NCBI GenBank assembly: GCA_014526335.1
Contig: JACTAT010000061.1
Location: 2,007,798-2,071,797, forward strand
DNA from: Chrysaora quinquecirrha
Lineage: Eukaryota; Cnidaria; Scyphozoa; Semaeostomeae; Pelagiidae
Reading direction: 5' to 3'
Length of the DNA: 64,000 bases
Within the stretch, counting starts at the first letter, position 1; each line of letters begins with the position of its first letter. The position numbers and the translations under genes are program-made. The notes below the pieces were generated by a model that was given only the letters and a program-made list of their open reading frames with translations, ran no database searches and had not been told where the DNA came from. Positions 24,601-32,300 of the stretch are shown one piece after another.

Positions 24601-27600
24601 ATTTTAACAAGATCTCAGCCCTAGTTGCTTATTGACCAGTTTCTTATTAAAAAAGTAAGTGTATTCCTTGCCCTGTATGTTTGCTCCTTTTTATCAAAGA
24701 ATTTTACAAAAAAAATACCCCGAATGCCCTTTCTTTTGTCCAGAATTAGCCGTTATTCCTTTGATTTTTTCAGGAAATATTCGATATCCCTTATACCCTG
24801 ATAGGGCCTCAGAAGCATAAGACTTAATGCATGCACTTTTAAAAACATGTTTGTGCTTCTGTTTATGTCTTGCTTTCCTCACAAATGGGGCTTTGATATG
24901 GGGTAGTTGCTCCCTTGCCCTCATTTCAAAAAGCACCATGCTATCTTTCTCCCGTCTAAAATGTAAGTTTGTGCTCCGGGTAATCTCCTACAAAAATAAA
25001 TTCTCCAGAAACCTGTTTTCTACCAAGCTCACGTGCTTTCTACCAATGCTCCCCTGCTGATTAGAATTACTGAGTCAGATTTCTAATCTATCTTTAATTC
25101 TTTCTTAGTTTCATTGCAAATGCTGGCAACGGACGTCCAGAGCTTAAGAAAGGGCCTAGACCTTACGAAAGCAGAAAAAGAAAAACAGCCAAAAACTTCG
25201 TTATATTTGTATCCTTTTGTCATATTATACACCTTTATACTGTATTACTTGGAGTACTCCACTGTACTGATAGTCTGATACTGAATATCCTCCACTGTAC
25301 TGCACACCCTCCACTGTACTGCACATACATTGCCCGGGGTGATTTTCCTTGCTCTAGCCAAGATTCAAACCCGAAATCCCCTCAGCCAAAGTTCTGTTCT
25401 TGGCTAATTTTAGGCTGTTTCTAGCTAGCTCTTGGACGGTTCAATAGGGACTTGTACATCATTTTGAAGTACATCCTTGAGCATCTACTGAAGAACTTAA
25501 GGTTATCATTGTTCTCAAAGGTTTGCTGGACACTCTTAACAAAGTCTATGACACTTATCAAAGACTGTGCATTCGTTGACTAAACCACTTAAAGATGGGC
25601 TAAAAGATTTAAACCACTAGCCGGATTGTCGTCAATACCATCAATACATTCCAAATAAATTTGCAAGGAAATCCTACACTTAAATCCACGTAGATTTGCT
25701 TTAGATATAATTCCTTTAAGAAAATCCAAGCAAACAGTAAGGCAATACTCAGAAGTTATAGCCTCGCATTGTTCCAGGGTCTCTTCTGTTGTCATTGTGT
25801 CAATAAGACTAACGATTCCTTTTCTTGTGGTTTGATTTCCATTAAAGAGTGTCATTTGCTCGTAATTGGATGTTTCATGACCCTTAAAATAGCAAGGAAC
25901 ATTACTTTTCCAAAATTTTCCATTGACCGCTTGCTTGCTTGCTTACTTGTTTGCTTGTTGCTTGCTTTCTTGTTTGTTTGTTTGTTTGTTTGCTTGCTTG
26001 TTACCTTGTTTTCTCGCTGCTTGCTTTCTTTTTTGCGTGCTTGCTTTCTTGCGTGCTTGCTTTTTTTGCTTGCTCTTTTGCTTGCTCTTTTGCTTGCTTG
26101 CTTGCTTGCTTGCTTGTTTGCTTGCTCTTTTCCTTGCTTGCTTGCTTGCTTGCTCTATTGTTTGCTTGCTTGCCCTTTTGCTTACTTCCTTGCTTGCTTG
26201 CTTGTTTGTTTGCTCTTTTGCTTGTATGCTTGCTTGCTTGCCTACTAGAAGCATTTCAGCAGAGAAATTCATTAAGTTTTCCTTGACAAGATGACAGAAC
26301 TTCTACAACCGTGCAATCACTAAGGTTCAAAGAGTCAGTGAACGATATAGAAAAATGGATGAAGCTTATAAAGACGTTTGTCTGATGTTCGGAGAAAGTT
26401 CTAAAACTAAAGAACCTTGTGAATTTTTCCAAGTTTTCATTGACTTCGCCAACCAATATAAAGTTAGTATAATTTCTATTTTGCCTACGGTAATAAAGTT
26501 TTCATTTCCGTTAAGGCTTCATGAGGCCCCCTCTCCTCTCTCAATTAAGCCCCCTCTGTAGTAAACTCATTTTCAAGTAGATTGAAAGGATTACAACTCC
26601 TAGCAAAGCTCTATACCCTGTTTTGGCGCTATCAGTAGTACAGGGTCGTTCGAAACTGCTTTGAAAATAGGTGTAAATTTAAAAGGGGAAAATGTGATAG
26701 AAAAGTTAAAGGAAAACTATAAATGTGTAACACATAGGATGTCTTAAGGCTGCATATAGTCGTCCTTTGTTAAAGCAGACGTTGGATGATGGGGGCTAAC
26801 TTCTATATGGTATACATTATAACCTCATAACCAAGGTATTAGAAGAGCAAACTCAACCTCGTCTCCAGGTCCCAAATCGAATTTTCTCGAATCTTAACCG
26901 TCGAATCGATTTGGACCCAGGTCCCGGCCACAAAATCTGCCAAAATACTGGAGTTTCACGTAGAGGCCTATTCCCTCATAGGACGAGGTTGGAGCAAACT
27001 TTAAGTAGGGCGAAACTTTTCTTCAAAGTGAGATTTGGATCATCTCTAGGCTCTCTCAAAGCCTGTCTTGCTGAAGTCATTTAATTTCATTATGAACCGA
27101 AAGGGCATACTCATAAACCCATAACCTATGCAAAATTTGACAAAACATGTCTCCGAAACCGGGTTGGTACCTGTATGCCATGTGTACCAGGAGTAACCTC
27201 CCCCCCGCTCGCAAACGTTTAATCATTTATATCTATTCTTTTGTTCAGAAAGCAAAATTTGAAAATGAAGGAAGAAAAGAGGCGAAAACAGTAACAAAAT
27301 CAAGAGACATTGCGAAATCACAGAAAAAGGTTGCACAAGAAGCAGCCTCTGTTGCAAGAAATCGACTTTCTCTAAGCGAGGCTCAGCTTGACTCTCAATC
27401 TTACGGTAATGAACATATAAAATCATTTCACAATAATAATGACATGAATCATAATATTTTGTCTTATTAATTGGGGTTACGAATACTTTAAAAGTATGCT
27501 ACTGTATATGCTGTTCAAGGTCTGTTCACACAATAAAACCACACAATAAAACCAGCCCAGGCTCGGCCAGATCCGCCCCTTCCAGGCTTGGCCTGACCTA

Positions 27601-28421
27601 GATTCACTACATTTGTCCCTAGTTTATGCTCCCTGACTTTTGATTTGTTGCTCCACGGTGAGCGATTTTAAAAGAACAAGAACAAAACCCGAACCAAATT
27701 AAACCTGGCCGGCTCTTGTCCAACTTGTGTGGAAAAGACAAGCCGGACAGGCTTGAGCCCGGGGTCGGGTCGTTGTTATTTCAATCGGGGCCGAGCCCAT
27801 CTAAAACCTCGGGACAGGCAACCTGGCCGAGTCTGCGTCCATAGCTGCCTAAGGAAGGCCGTTTGGCTCAGGTTATCGTAAAACTGGACCGGGCATTGAT
27901 TTTGTAGTGTGAACAGGCTAAAGTACTGTAAAAGTGTATTATTTGATCAAAGCCTTTCGATGCGCTTCTAAGCATGGTACGTAATGAGTAGATACTTGTA
28001 GGTTCGTTATGAACTGGGCCCTGGGAGCTGTATGTATATCTTGGATCCAAGGGATGTGCCGCCATTAAGGGTATCTATTTCGCGATTTTGGTATAAGGAA
28101 GGTTGCCAGATGTCTAAATTTAGGTATTCCCCATTACTTCACTTTGGTATAAACTTTGGTATACTATTTTAGCGGGAATACGGATATGTCTTGGGGCAAC
28201 ACGTCTCTAACTAAAATCTGGTCAAGTCTCAAGTCCTACAGGCTTCTGGCTTTGATGTTAACATAAAATTACATTGGAATTACATTAGAAATGCATAAGA
28301 ATTTCGCAGCTGTATATATAAAATTTTTGCAAATAATAATTCGAATTTAAATTGAACAATTCACTGTATATATAAAATTCGCAATTCAAATTTTTTAGCT
28401 GGTAGAGCCAGTTTAAAGTAA
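4796..28421 (+). CDS. FMNL: Formin-like protein (FMNL type), C-terminal part: FH2 domain and tail
   Basis: Formins nucleate and elongate unbranched actin filaments; the FH2 dimer holds the barbed end. Exons seen: 4796-4855, 5040-5167, 5603-5671, 6634-6720, 7237-7305, 8183-8263, 24158-24284, 25109-25208, 26298-26462 and 27249-27405, with a possible last exon at 28399-28421. Translated pieces such as ITLLSANKARNL, LSVMAYIGLFDELI, ISNKKLKKVFE and LLLGNHMNGSRRGYAQGFKL align in order with FMNL1-3 FH2 domains. VSLQMLATDVQSLRKGLDLT is the FMNL rather than the DAAM version of that helix. The N-terminal GBD/FH3, FH1 and start of FH2 lie upstream of the window. No C-terminal DAD basic motif was found. 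Phases agree except at the 25209-26297 intron, where the join is one base short. The last exon is tentative, chosen by phase and an in-frame stop. Confidence 0.88.
4972..5025. repeat. (TATATT)n AT-rich simple repeat
   Basis: Short AT-only repeat immediately upstream of the acceptor at 5039. Confidence 0.8.
6341..6539. mobile_element. AAACATTG-type MITE, copy a
   Basis: It starts with GGTCCTGGGTAAACGATCAA and ends with a TTTGACCA...CAGGGCCTTAGG end in inverted orientation. Inside are repeated AAACATT/AATGTTTG motifs and the block GCGACGTGGCCAAACGGTC shared by other copies. It lies in an FMNL intron. No open frame. The family is described in the findings. Confidence 0.75.
7492..7894. mobile_element. 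403-bp MITE with TA flanks
   Basis: The left end CACGCTTTTTTTTATAAAG and right end TTATAAAAGAAGCGTG are inverted complements, and each is flanked by TA, as in Tc1/mariner-type target duplications. Just inside, AAGGAACCTAC and GTAGGTTCCTT continue the inverted repeat, followed by scattered AAGGAACTT motifs. It has no transposase and is non-autonomous. It sits in an FMNL intron. Confidence 0.75.
8383..8452. mobile_element. AAACATTG-type MITE fragment, copy b
   Basis: Only the left end is present: AGCCCTGGCCTAACAATCAA, then ATTGCTGGTCAAACATATG. The right end is missing. Confidence 0.6.
8453..9249. other. FMNL intron, no recognised feature
   Basis: Unique-looking AT-rich intron sequence. The overlapping short minus-strand frames at 9016-9275 have no family resemblance. 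Confidence 0.5.
9250..9460 (+). mobile_element. tRNA-headed SINE-like element
   Basis: A perfect Pol III A box, TGGCCGAGTGG, lies at 9261-9271. A weaker B-box-like AATTCGAATTGC follows at about 9303-9313 at near-tRNA spacing. The head resembles a tRNA-Leu or tRNA-Ser gene but lacks an acceptor stem, so a SINE is likelier than a tRNA gene. The 3' limit is uncertain. Confidence 0.55.
9982..13080. mobile_element. 3.1-kb TA-flanked foldback transposon
   Basis: Both ends carry TGGCGCGCCAAACCGGCC in inverted orientation with TA directly outside each (9980-9981, 13081-13082). Outer arms (about 9982-10310 and 12750-13080) contain tandem units of GCACGACTTTATATTTTTGT, fewer on the left than on the right. 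Inner arms (about 10690-11270 and 12000-12590) are also inverted copies, diverged by point changes, around a unique centre of roughly 0.7 kb. The stretches between outer and inner arms differ: the left has about 380 bp with a decayed HTH reading frame, the right about 150 bp of other sequence. No intact transposase is present. It lies in the large FMNL intron. Confidence 0.85.
10391..10495 (-). pseudogene. Decayed transposase-like helix-turn-helix fragment
   Basis: The minus strand reads GRPGRPKYQIDFGQVEGLVS and then LGFNWKQVAKLLY. This fits the GRPxxxI...Q(L/V)ExLxxxGFxWxxIAxLL pattern that precedes integrase-core domains in many fish and cnidarian transposon proteins (recalled, not searched). 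After LLY the frame loses the expected G-V-S-xx-T-xx-R continuation and runs into unrelated sequence. The open frame spans 10265-10549 but only this part is family-like. It lies in the left arm of the foldback and has no counterpart in the right arm. Confidence 0.55.
13566..14333. mobile_element. AATAAGCAACTGG-type MITE, split by a later insertion
   Basis: The left part (GTTTTTAATAAACAACTGGA, then TCCAGCCCTC) and right part (CAGCCCTAGTTGCTTATTGA, then TTGCTTATTAAAAAAAGTG) are inverted ends of the family also seen intact at 24441-24657. A 417-bp hAT-like MITE lies between them, so this copy is older than that insertion. Confidence 0.65.
13837..14253. mobile_element. hAT-like MITE with 8-bp target duplication
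   Basis: The ends CAACCTCGTCCCCAGG and CCTGGGGACGAGGTTG are inverted complements. The direct repeat AGTTGAGC flanks both sides (13829-13836 and 14254-14261). An 8-bp duplication is characteristic of hAT transposons. It has no open frame. A shortened relative lies at 26854-26991. Confidence 0.8.
14334..16157. other. FMNL intron, no recognised feature
   Basis: AT-rich sequence with no gene or element recognised. A weak GGAATTNTGGAAT repeat is visible at 15168-15300. Confidence 0.5.
16158..16576. repeat. (ATAGGT/ATAGGC)n minisatellite
   Basis: About 420 bp of degenerate hexamers TATAGG, CATAGG and TAGATA with occasional GATAAAGG. A roughly 100-bp section near 16240-16335 recurs at 16480-16575, so part of the array was duplicated internally. 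Proline-rich minus-strand frames across it are a by-product of the hexamer. Confidence 0.9.
16577..18299. other. FMNL intron, no recognised feature
   Basis: No gene was recognised. The segment 16800-17850 is unusually rich in GTTCC/GGAAC, including GGAACTCCTGTTCC, which may be an eroded inverted repeat. Confidence 0.45.
18300..18530. repeat. (GAT/GGT)n microsatellite
   Basis: Degenerate GATGATGGT triplets over about 230 bp. A 40-bp GATGTTGATGGTTTTGATG-type segment is itself repeated. Confidence 0.9.
19200..20207 (-). CDS. Rhodopsin-family (class A) GPCR, intronless, nested in FMNL
   Basis: A 335-residue seven-helix receptor on the surface membrane; ligand unknown. The start is the ATG at 20205-20207, since the upstream in-frame codon is TTG. 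The N-terminus has two NST glycosylation sites (N6, N10). Helices: about 25-50 (GNSMVCYVI), 58-83 (LSIAD), 97-131, 145-163, 187-217, 242-266 and 286-306. C99 at the top of helix 3 and C176 in loop 2 can form the usual disulphide. SRY (125-127) replaces DRY. CWLP (255-258) is the helix 6 motif, and DPIVY (300-304) replaces NPxxY. Length and the lack of introns fit the many single-exon class A receptors of cnidarians. It lies antisense in the 8264-24157 intron of FMNL. Subfamily is not assignable by eye. Confidence 0.9.
   Translation of the reverse strand: MAHTMNSTSNSTHHVRQVFTMAEEITLQTLFVLISVGNFAGNSMVCYVILKYKQIQNTVNLLLLNLSIADIVSGISIFPYVFLRISRTNLKGRAADLMCGLTDGLTLFFAASLVNLLTLSILSISRYTLINHPMKLKWRLKKRAVKWVALFAWLLGLALLIPSGVSFDYNPKNGICWRKWAGGVNPIGYFVATLIFGMALPLISLTFTYISTIYTLWFKKSTRRLTRSNSRSGVQTHRKRISVLLGLLIVAYLLCWLPFGIYWLLSAALNYFPETIEAQIKTMRIAKITILVALVNTCLDPIVYAMSNRQIKDGAMKAFGKGGQGNTVEPTATDC
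20274..20483. promoter_or_regulatory. Tandemly duplicated upstream segment of the GPCR gene with a palindrome
   Basis: Two copies of about 85-90 bp (20274-20363, 20401-20483) lie 70-280 bp upstream of the GPCR start. Each keeps the motif CATTCGGTATTCGNCGAATG (20304-20323 and 20431-20450), whose arms CATTCG/CGAATG are self-complementary. The position would suit a promoter or enhancer; that role is inferred. Confidence 0.45.
21143..21210 (+). repeat. tRNA-like fragment
   Basis: TCGTCAGTTGGTTAAGGGCG resembles a tRNA D-arm/A box, and GAGGTTCCGTGTTCC follows as a degenerate B box. Pairing of an acceptor stem is not seen. Probably a SINE remnant. Confidence 0.35.
21225..21645. repeat. (GAT)n / (CGATCGTGAT)n microsatellite
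   Basis: Long GAT triplet tract, starting with a GATCGT hexamer section at 21246-21285. Histidine- and methionine-rich open frames on both strands are artefacts of the triplet. Confidence 0.95.
22067..23426. mobile_element. 1.36-kb foldback element with about 210-bp inverted ends
   Basis: The left end GGCCATTTGTATTTACCGGC is mirrored exactly at 23407-23426. The inverted arms extend about 210 bp (22067-22280 and 23220-23426), including GGCATTGGAACYG sub-repeats, GGCGCCATTTTT and AGATTTTAGCTCCAAATC. TTCAG occurs on both sides (22062-22066, 23428-23432) but offset by one base, so the target duplication is uncertain. The interior has two short unmatched open frames and no transposase signature. 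Non-autonomous. Confidence 0.8.
23595..23850. mobile_element. AAACATTG-type MITE, copy c
   Basis: Begins with CTGGCAAACAGTCAAACATA and ends with CAATGCTTGATCGTTTGACC followed by AGGGGC. The interior carries CTCGTCAAACATTTTT and TTTTGTGATGTTGCCAAACG, shared with other copies. Confidence 0.75.
23939..24100 (-). mobile_element. tRNA-derived SINE, copy 1
   Basis: Read on the minus strand it starts GAAGGTGCTGTGGCGTGGCG and contains the B box GGTTCGAGCCC. It ends with ACTGGCGCTAAAACACC. Four further copies occur in the window. It lies just upstream of the FMNL exon at 24158. Confidence 0.75.
24158..27405 (+). CDS. FMNL: FMNL FH2 C-terminal and tail exons
   Basis: Four exons at 24158-24284, 25109-25208, 26298-26462 and 27249-27405. 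The first continues the FH2 with LQDTKSNDRQMTFLHYLVNI. The third contains MFGESSKTKEPCEFFQVF, matching the FGExPKTxxPxxFFxxF signature of FMNL. The last is a lysine- and glutamate-rich helix (KAKFENEGRKEAKTVTKSRD) in the position of the post-FH2 coiled coil. It leaves in phase 1 at G|GTAATG. Confidence 0.85.
24441..24657. mobile_element. AATAAGCAACTGG-type MITE, intact copy
   Basis: The ends CTTTTTTCAATAAGCAACTG and TTTCTTATTAAAAAAG are inverted, with subterminal CCAGCCCTCGAGAGTTGCTT and CAGCCCTAGTTGCTTATTGA. About 217 bp, no open frame. It lies between two FMNL exons. Confidence 0.65.
25209..26297 (+). other. Candidate U12-type (minor spliceosome) intron in FMNL
   Basis: The donor reads GTATCCTTT, the exact U12 5' splice consensus. 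TTCCTTGAC (26279-26287) is an exact match to the U12 branch consensus TTCCTTRAC, with the branch A 11 nt before the acceptor CAG at 26295-26297, inside the narrow U12 window. Joined as written, the frame is one base short; the homology frame needs one more base, plausibly an assembly deletion in the upstream exon. Confidence 0.55.
25929..26247. repeat. (CTTG)n microsatellite
   Basis: About 320 bp of CTTG/TTTG tetramers inside the FMNL intron, ending 32 bp before the branch-point motif. Its complement (AAGC)n recurs at 40962-41055. Cysteine- and leucine-rich open frames here are artefacts. Confidence 0.95.
26854..26991. mobile_element. hAT-like MITE, internally deleted copy
   Basis: The ends CAACCTCGTCTCCAGG and GGACGAGGTTG are inverted and flanked by the direct repeat GAGCAAACT (26845-26853, 26992-27000). 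Interior blocks AAATCGAATTTTCTCGAATC and CACGTAGAGGCCTATTC match the 417-bp relative at 13837. Confidence 0.75.
27522..27916. mobile_element. MITE with CTGTTCACAC ends
   Basis: CTGTTCACACAATAAAACC at the left is mirrored by GATTTTGTAGTGTGAACAG at the right, with a mismatch. The interior is strikingly GC-rich (CCCGGGGTCGGG, GCTCGGCC) compared with the AT-rich surroundings. No target duplication was resolved. Confidence 0.6.
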
Positions 28422-29397
28422 AGCACGATTTCTAGTTTTGTTGTAACTTAAGTCAGGGATTGTCACTGGCGTTCTAGGCCTAAGGGATTTCTAACGGATT
28501 TCCAAAGGAGTTAAAAAAATTTCGACCAAAACTTTTTGTTCATCTAAGAGCTACAAAAGATAAAGAGCCTTAGCATTTGGCAAAGGCTTACCTAGCCAAA
28601 CCTAACCTTAGGCCTATCTAGACTTCTTAGACTTAGAGATAAAAACTAGAATTGGTCGACAAATCAAACGGCACCTGTGGACCAAAGGGACGACCACTTA
28701 AAAAGGTCCAGCAAACGCTCCCCAGAAGTTTTTATGGGCCAGTTTTAGAACCCTTGAGGAATGTGGCAACCAATACACCCCCAAGTAAAGCACGCCACTT
28801 TAATTCGGGTACATGCTGCCAAAATCGCATTTTTCAGTCCATTTCTTTATGACATAATCTTATAAAGCAAGTGACAAGCCCTTTCAATTAGAAAGAATAT
28901 TTCAATGTCTTGAAATTGAATCTTAAGCAACAGTGCGATTGAGTTTCGAAAAAAAAGTTCTTTTTCTTCTGCCTGTATTCTCTGCCTTGTATAATAATTC
29001 GAAGAAGAATTTCGTCCTCACCCTTTAAGAAATTGTTAACAAAGATGAGACTTATATGCTATCTGTGTTAGCTATCTATAGTCTTTTAGATCCATTTTCG
29101 AAACGAGGGCAGAAACTACCTACACCTGTTCAAGGAGGGGTGACAGAGTAGTGGTTCCCTAGGGGTAGTACCTGGTACCTCCATCAATGCAATTTCAATG
29201 CAATTTCAAAACAGTTGCTAACTTCGATAAAAATTGGGATTACCTGGTACTGCCACCTGCGATTTGGGTGGATCTTGGTATCAAACCAGGGAGCGCCGCC
29301 AAACCTACGAGGCTCCCTGTATGGAACCGTTACCAAATAACACCCCTGTCAACCCTCTCTGCTCAATATTTCTTAACATAATTTCTGCTTGAAAATT
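28422..29397. other. Region between FMNL and the satellite, no recognised feature
   Basis: No gene or repeat recognised. The stretch 28310-28395 just upstream holds a duplicated GTATATATAAAATT segment. Confidence 0.45.
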
Positions 29398-32300
29398 TCA
29401 AGGGTTTTAAAAATCAAGGGTTTTAAAAACGCCCTTTTTTCTTCGAACATAGTCACCAAATCCTACCAAAAACGCCTTCAATAGCCTCTAAGGGGTAAAT
29501 AATGTGTTTTTCTATCAAAATAAGTCGATTTAGGGAGAGAAAATTTTCCCCAAAAATTGCAAAAAGGTAAGCCTTGCCAAATGGCCAAAAATCGGCCAAA
29601 ATCAGGGGTTTTAAAACTACCTTTTTTATTTGAAAATAGATACCAAATCCTACCAAATACCCCCTAAACAGCCTCTGAGGGGTAAATAAAGTGTTTTTCT
29701 ATCAAGATAAGTCGATTTGAGGAGAGAAAATTTTCCCAAAAAAATCGCAAAAAAGGTAAGCCTATAACCTTTCTAAATGGCAAAAAAAGGGCAAAAATCA
29801 GGGGTTTTAAAAACTACCTTTTTTCTTCAAAAATAGTTACCAAATCCTACAAAATATCCCCTGAATAGCCTCTAGGGGTAAATAAAGTGTTTTTCTATCA
29901 AAATAAGTCGATTTAGGAGAGAAAATTTTCCCAAAAATCGCAAAAAAGGTAAGCCTATAACCTTACTAAATGGCCAAAAAAGGGCAAAAATTAGGGGTTT
30001 TAAAAACTACCTTTTTTATTTGAAAATGGTCACCAAATCCTACCAAAAAATCCCTGAATAGCCTCTAGGGGGTAAATAAAGTGTTTTTCTATCAAAATAA
30101 GTCAATTTAGGGAGAGAAAGATTTCCCCAAAAAATGGCAAAAAAGGTAAGCCTTACTAAATGGCCAAAAATCGGCCAAAATCAGGGGTTTTGAAAACTAC
30201 CTTTTTTCTTCAAAAATAGTTACCAAATCCTACCAAATACCCCCTGAATAGCCTCTAGAGGGTAAATAAAGTGTTTTTCTATCAAAATAAGTCGATTTAA
30301 GGAGAGAAAATTTTCCCAAAAAAATTGCAAAAAAGTTAAGCCTATAACCTTGCCAAATGGCCAAAAATCGGCCAAAATCAGGGGTTTTAAAACTACCTTT
30401 TTCTTCAAAATAGTTACCAAATCCTACCAAATACCCCCTGAATAGCCTCTAGGGGGTAAATAAAGTGTTTTTCTATCAAAATAAGTCGATTTAGGGAGAG
30501 AAAATTTTCCCCAAAAAATCGCAAAAAAGGTAAGCCTATAGCCTTGCCAAATGGCCAAAAATCGGCCAAAATCAGGGGTTTTAAAACTCATTTTTTTCTT
30601 CAAAAATAGTTACCAAATCCTACCAAATACCCCCTGAATAGCCTCTAGGGGGTAAATAAAGTGTTTTTCTATCAAAATAAGTCGATTTAGGGAGAGAAAG
30701 ATTTACCCAAAAAATGGCAAAAAAGGTAAGCCTATAACCTTACTAAATGGCCAAAAAAGGGCCAAAATCAGGGGTTTTAAAAACTACCTTTTTTCTTGAA
30801 AATAGTTACCAAATCCTACCAAATACCCCCTGAATAGCCTCTAGGGGTAAATAAAGTGTTTTTCTATCAAAATAAGTCGATTTAGGAGAGAAAATTTTCC
30901 CAAAAATTGCAAAAAGGTAAGCCTATAGCCAGCCAAATGGCCAAAAACGGCCAAAATCAGGGTTTTAAAACTACATTTTTTCTTCAAAAATAGTTACCAA
31001 ATCCTACCAAATACCCCTGAATAGCCTCTAGGGGTAAATAAAGTGTTTTTCTATCAAAATAGGTCGATTTAGGAGAGAAAATTTTTCCCAAAAATCGCAA
31101 AAAGGTAAGCCTATAGCCTTGCCAAATGGCCAAAAATCGGCCAAAATCAGGGTTTTGAAAACTACCTTTTTCTTCAAAAATAGTTACCAAATCCTACCAA
31201 ATTCCCCTGAATAGCCTCTAGGGGTAAATAAAGTGTTTTTCTATCAAAATTAGTCGATTTAGGAGAGAAAATTTTCCCAAAAATCGCAAAAAGGTAAGCC
31301 TATAGCCTTACTAAATGGCCAAAAAACGGCCAAAATCAGGGGTTTTAAAAACTACCTTTTTTCTTCAAAAATAGTTACCAAATCCTACCAAATACCCCCT
31401 GAATAGCTTCTAGGGGGTAAATAAAGTGTTTTTCTATCAAAATAAGTCGATTTAGGGAGAGAAAATTTTTCCCAAAAAATCGCAAAAAAAGGTAAGCCTA
31501 TAGCCTTGCCAAATGGCCACAAATCGGCCAAAATCAGGGACTTTGAAAACTACCTTTTTCCTTCAAAAATAGTTACCAAATCCTACCAAATACCCCCTGA
31601 ATAGCCTCTAGGGGGTAGATAAAGTGTTTTTCTATCAAAATTAGTCGATTTAGGGAAAGAAAATTTTCCCCAAAAAATCGCAAAAAAGGTAAGCCTATAG
31701 CCTTACTAAATGGCCAAAAAACGGCCAAAATCAGGGGTTTTAAAAACTACCTTTTTTCTTCAAAAATAGTTACCAAATCCTACCAAATACCCCCTGAATA
31801 GCTTCTAGGGGGTAAATAAAGTGTTTTTGTATCAAAATAAGTCGATTTAGGGAGAGAAAATTTTCCCCAAAAAATCGCAAAAAAGGTAAGCCTATAGCCT
31901 TGCCAAATGGCCAAAAATCGGCCAAAATCAGGGATTTTGAAAACTACCTTTTTTCTTCAAAAATAGTTACCAAATCCTACCAAATACCCCCTGAATAGCC
32001 TCTAGGGGGTAGATAAAGTGTTTTTCTATCAAAATTAGTCGATTTAGGGAGAGAAAATTTTCCCCAAAAAATTGCAAAAAGGTAAGCCTATAGCCTTACT
32101 AAATGGCCAAAAATCGGCCAAAATCAGGGGTTTTGAAAACTACCTTTTTTCTTCAAAAATAGTTACCAAATCCTACCAAATACCCCCTGAATAGCCTCTA
32201 GGGGGTAAATAAAGTGTTTTTCTATCAAAATAAGTCGATTTAGGGAGAGAAAATTTTCCCCAAAAATCGCAAAAAAGGTAAGCCTATAGCCTTACTAAAT

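Noticed and set aside
25769..26294. Cysteine/leucine-rich frames resembling membrane proteins
   Set aside because: They are translations of (CTTG)n inside an FMNL intron.
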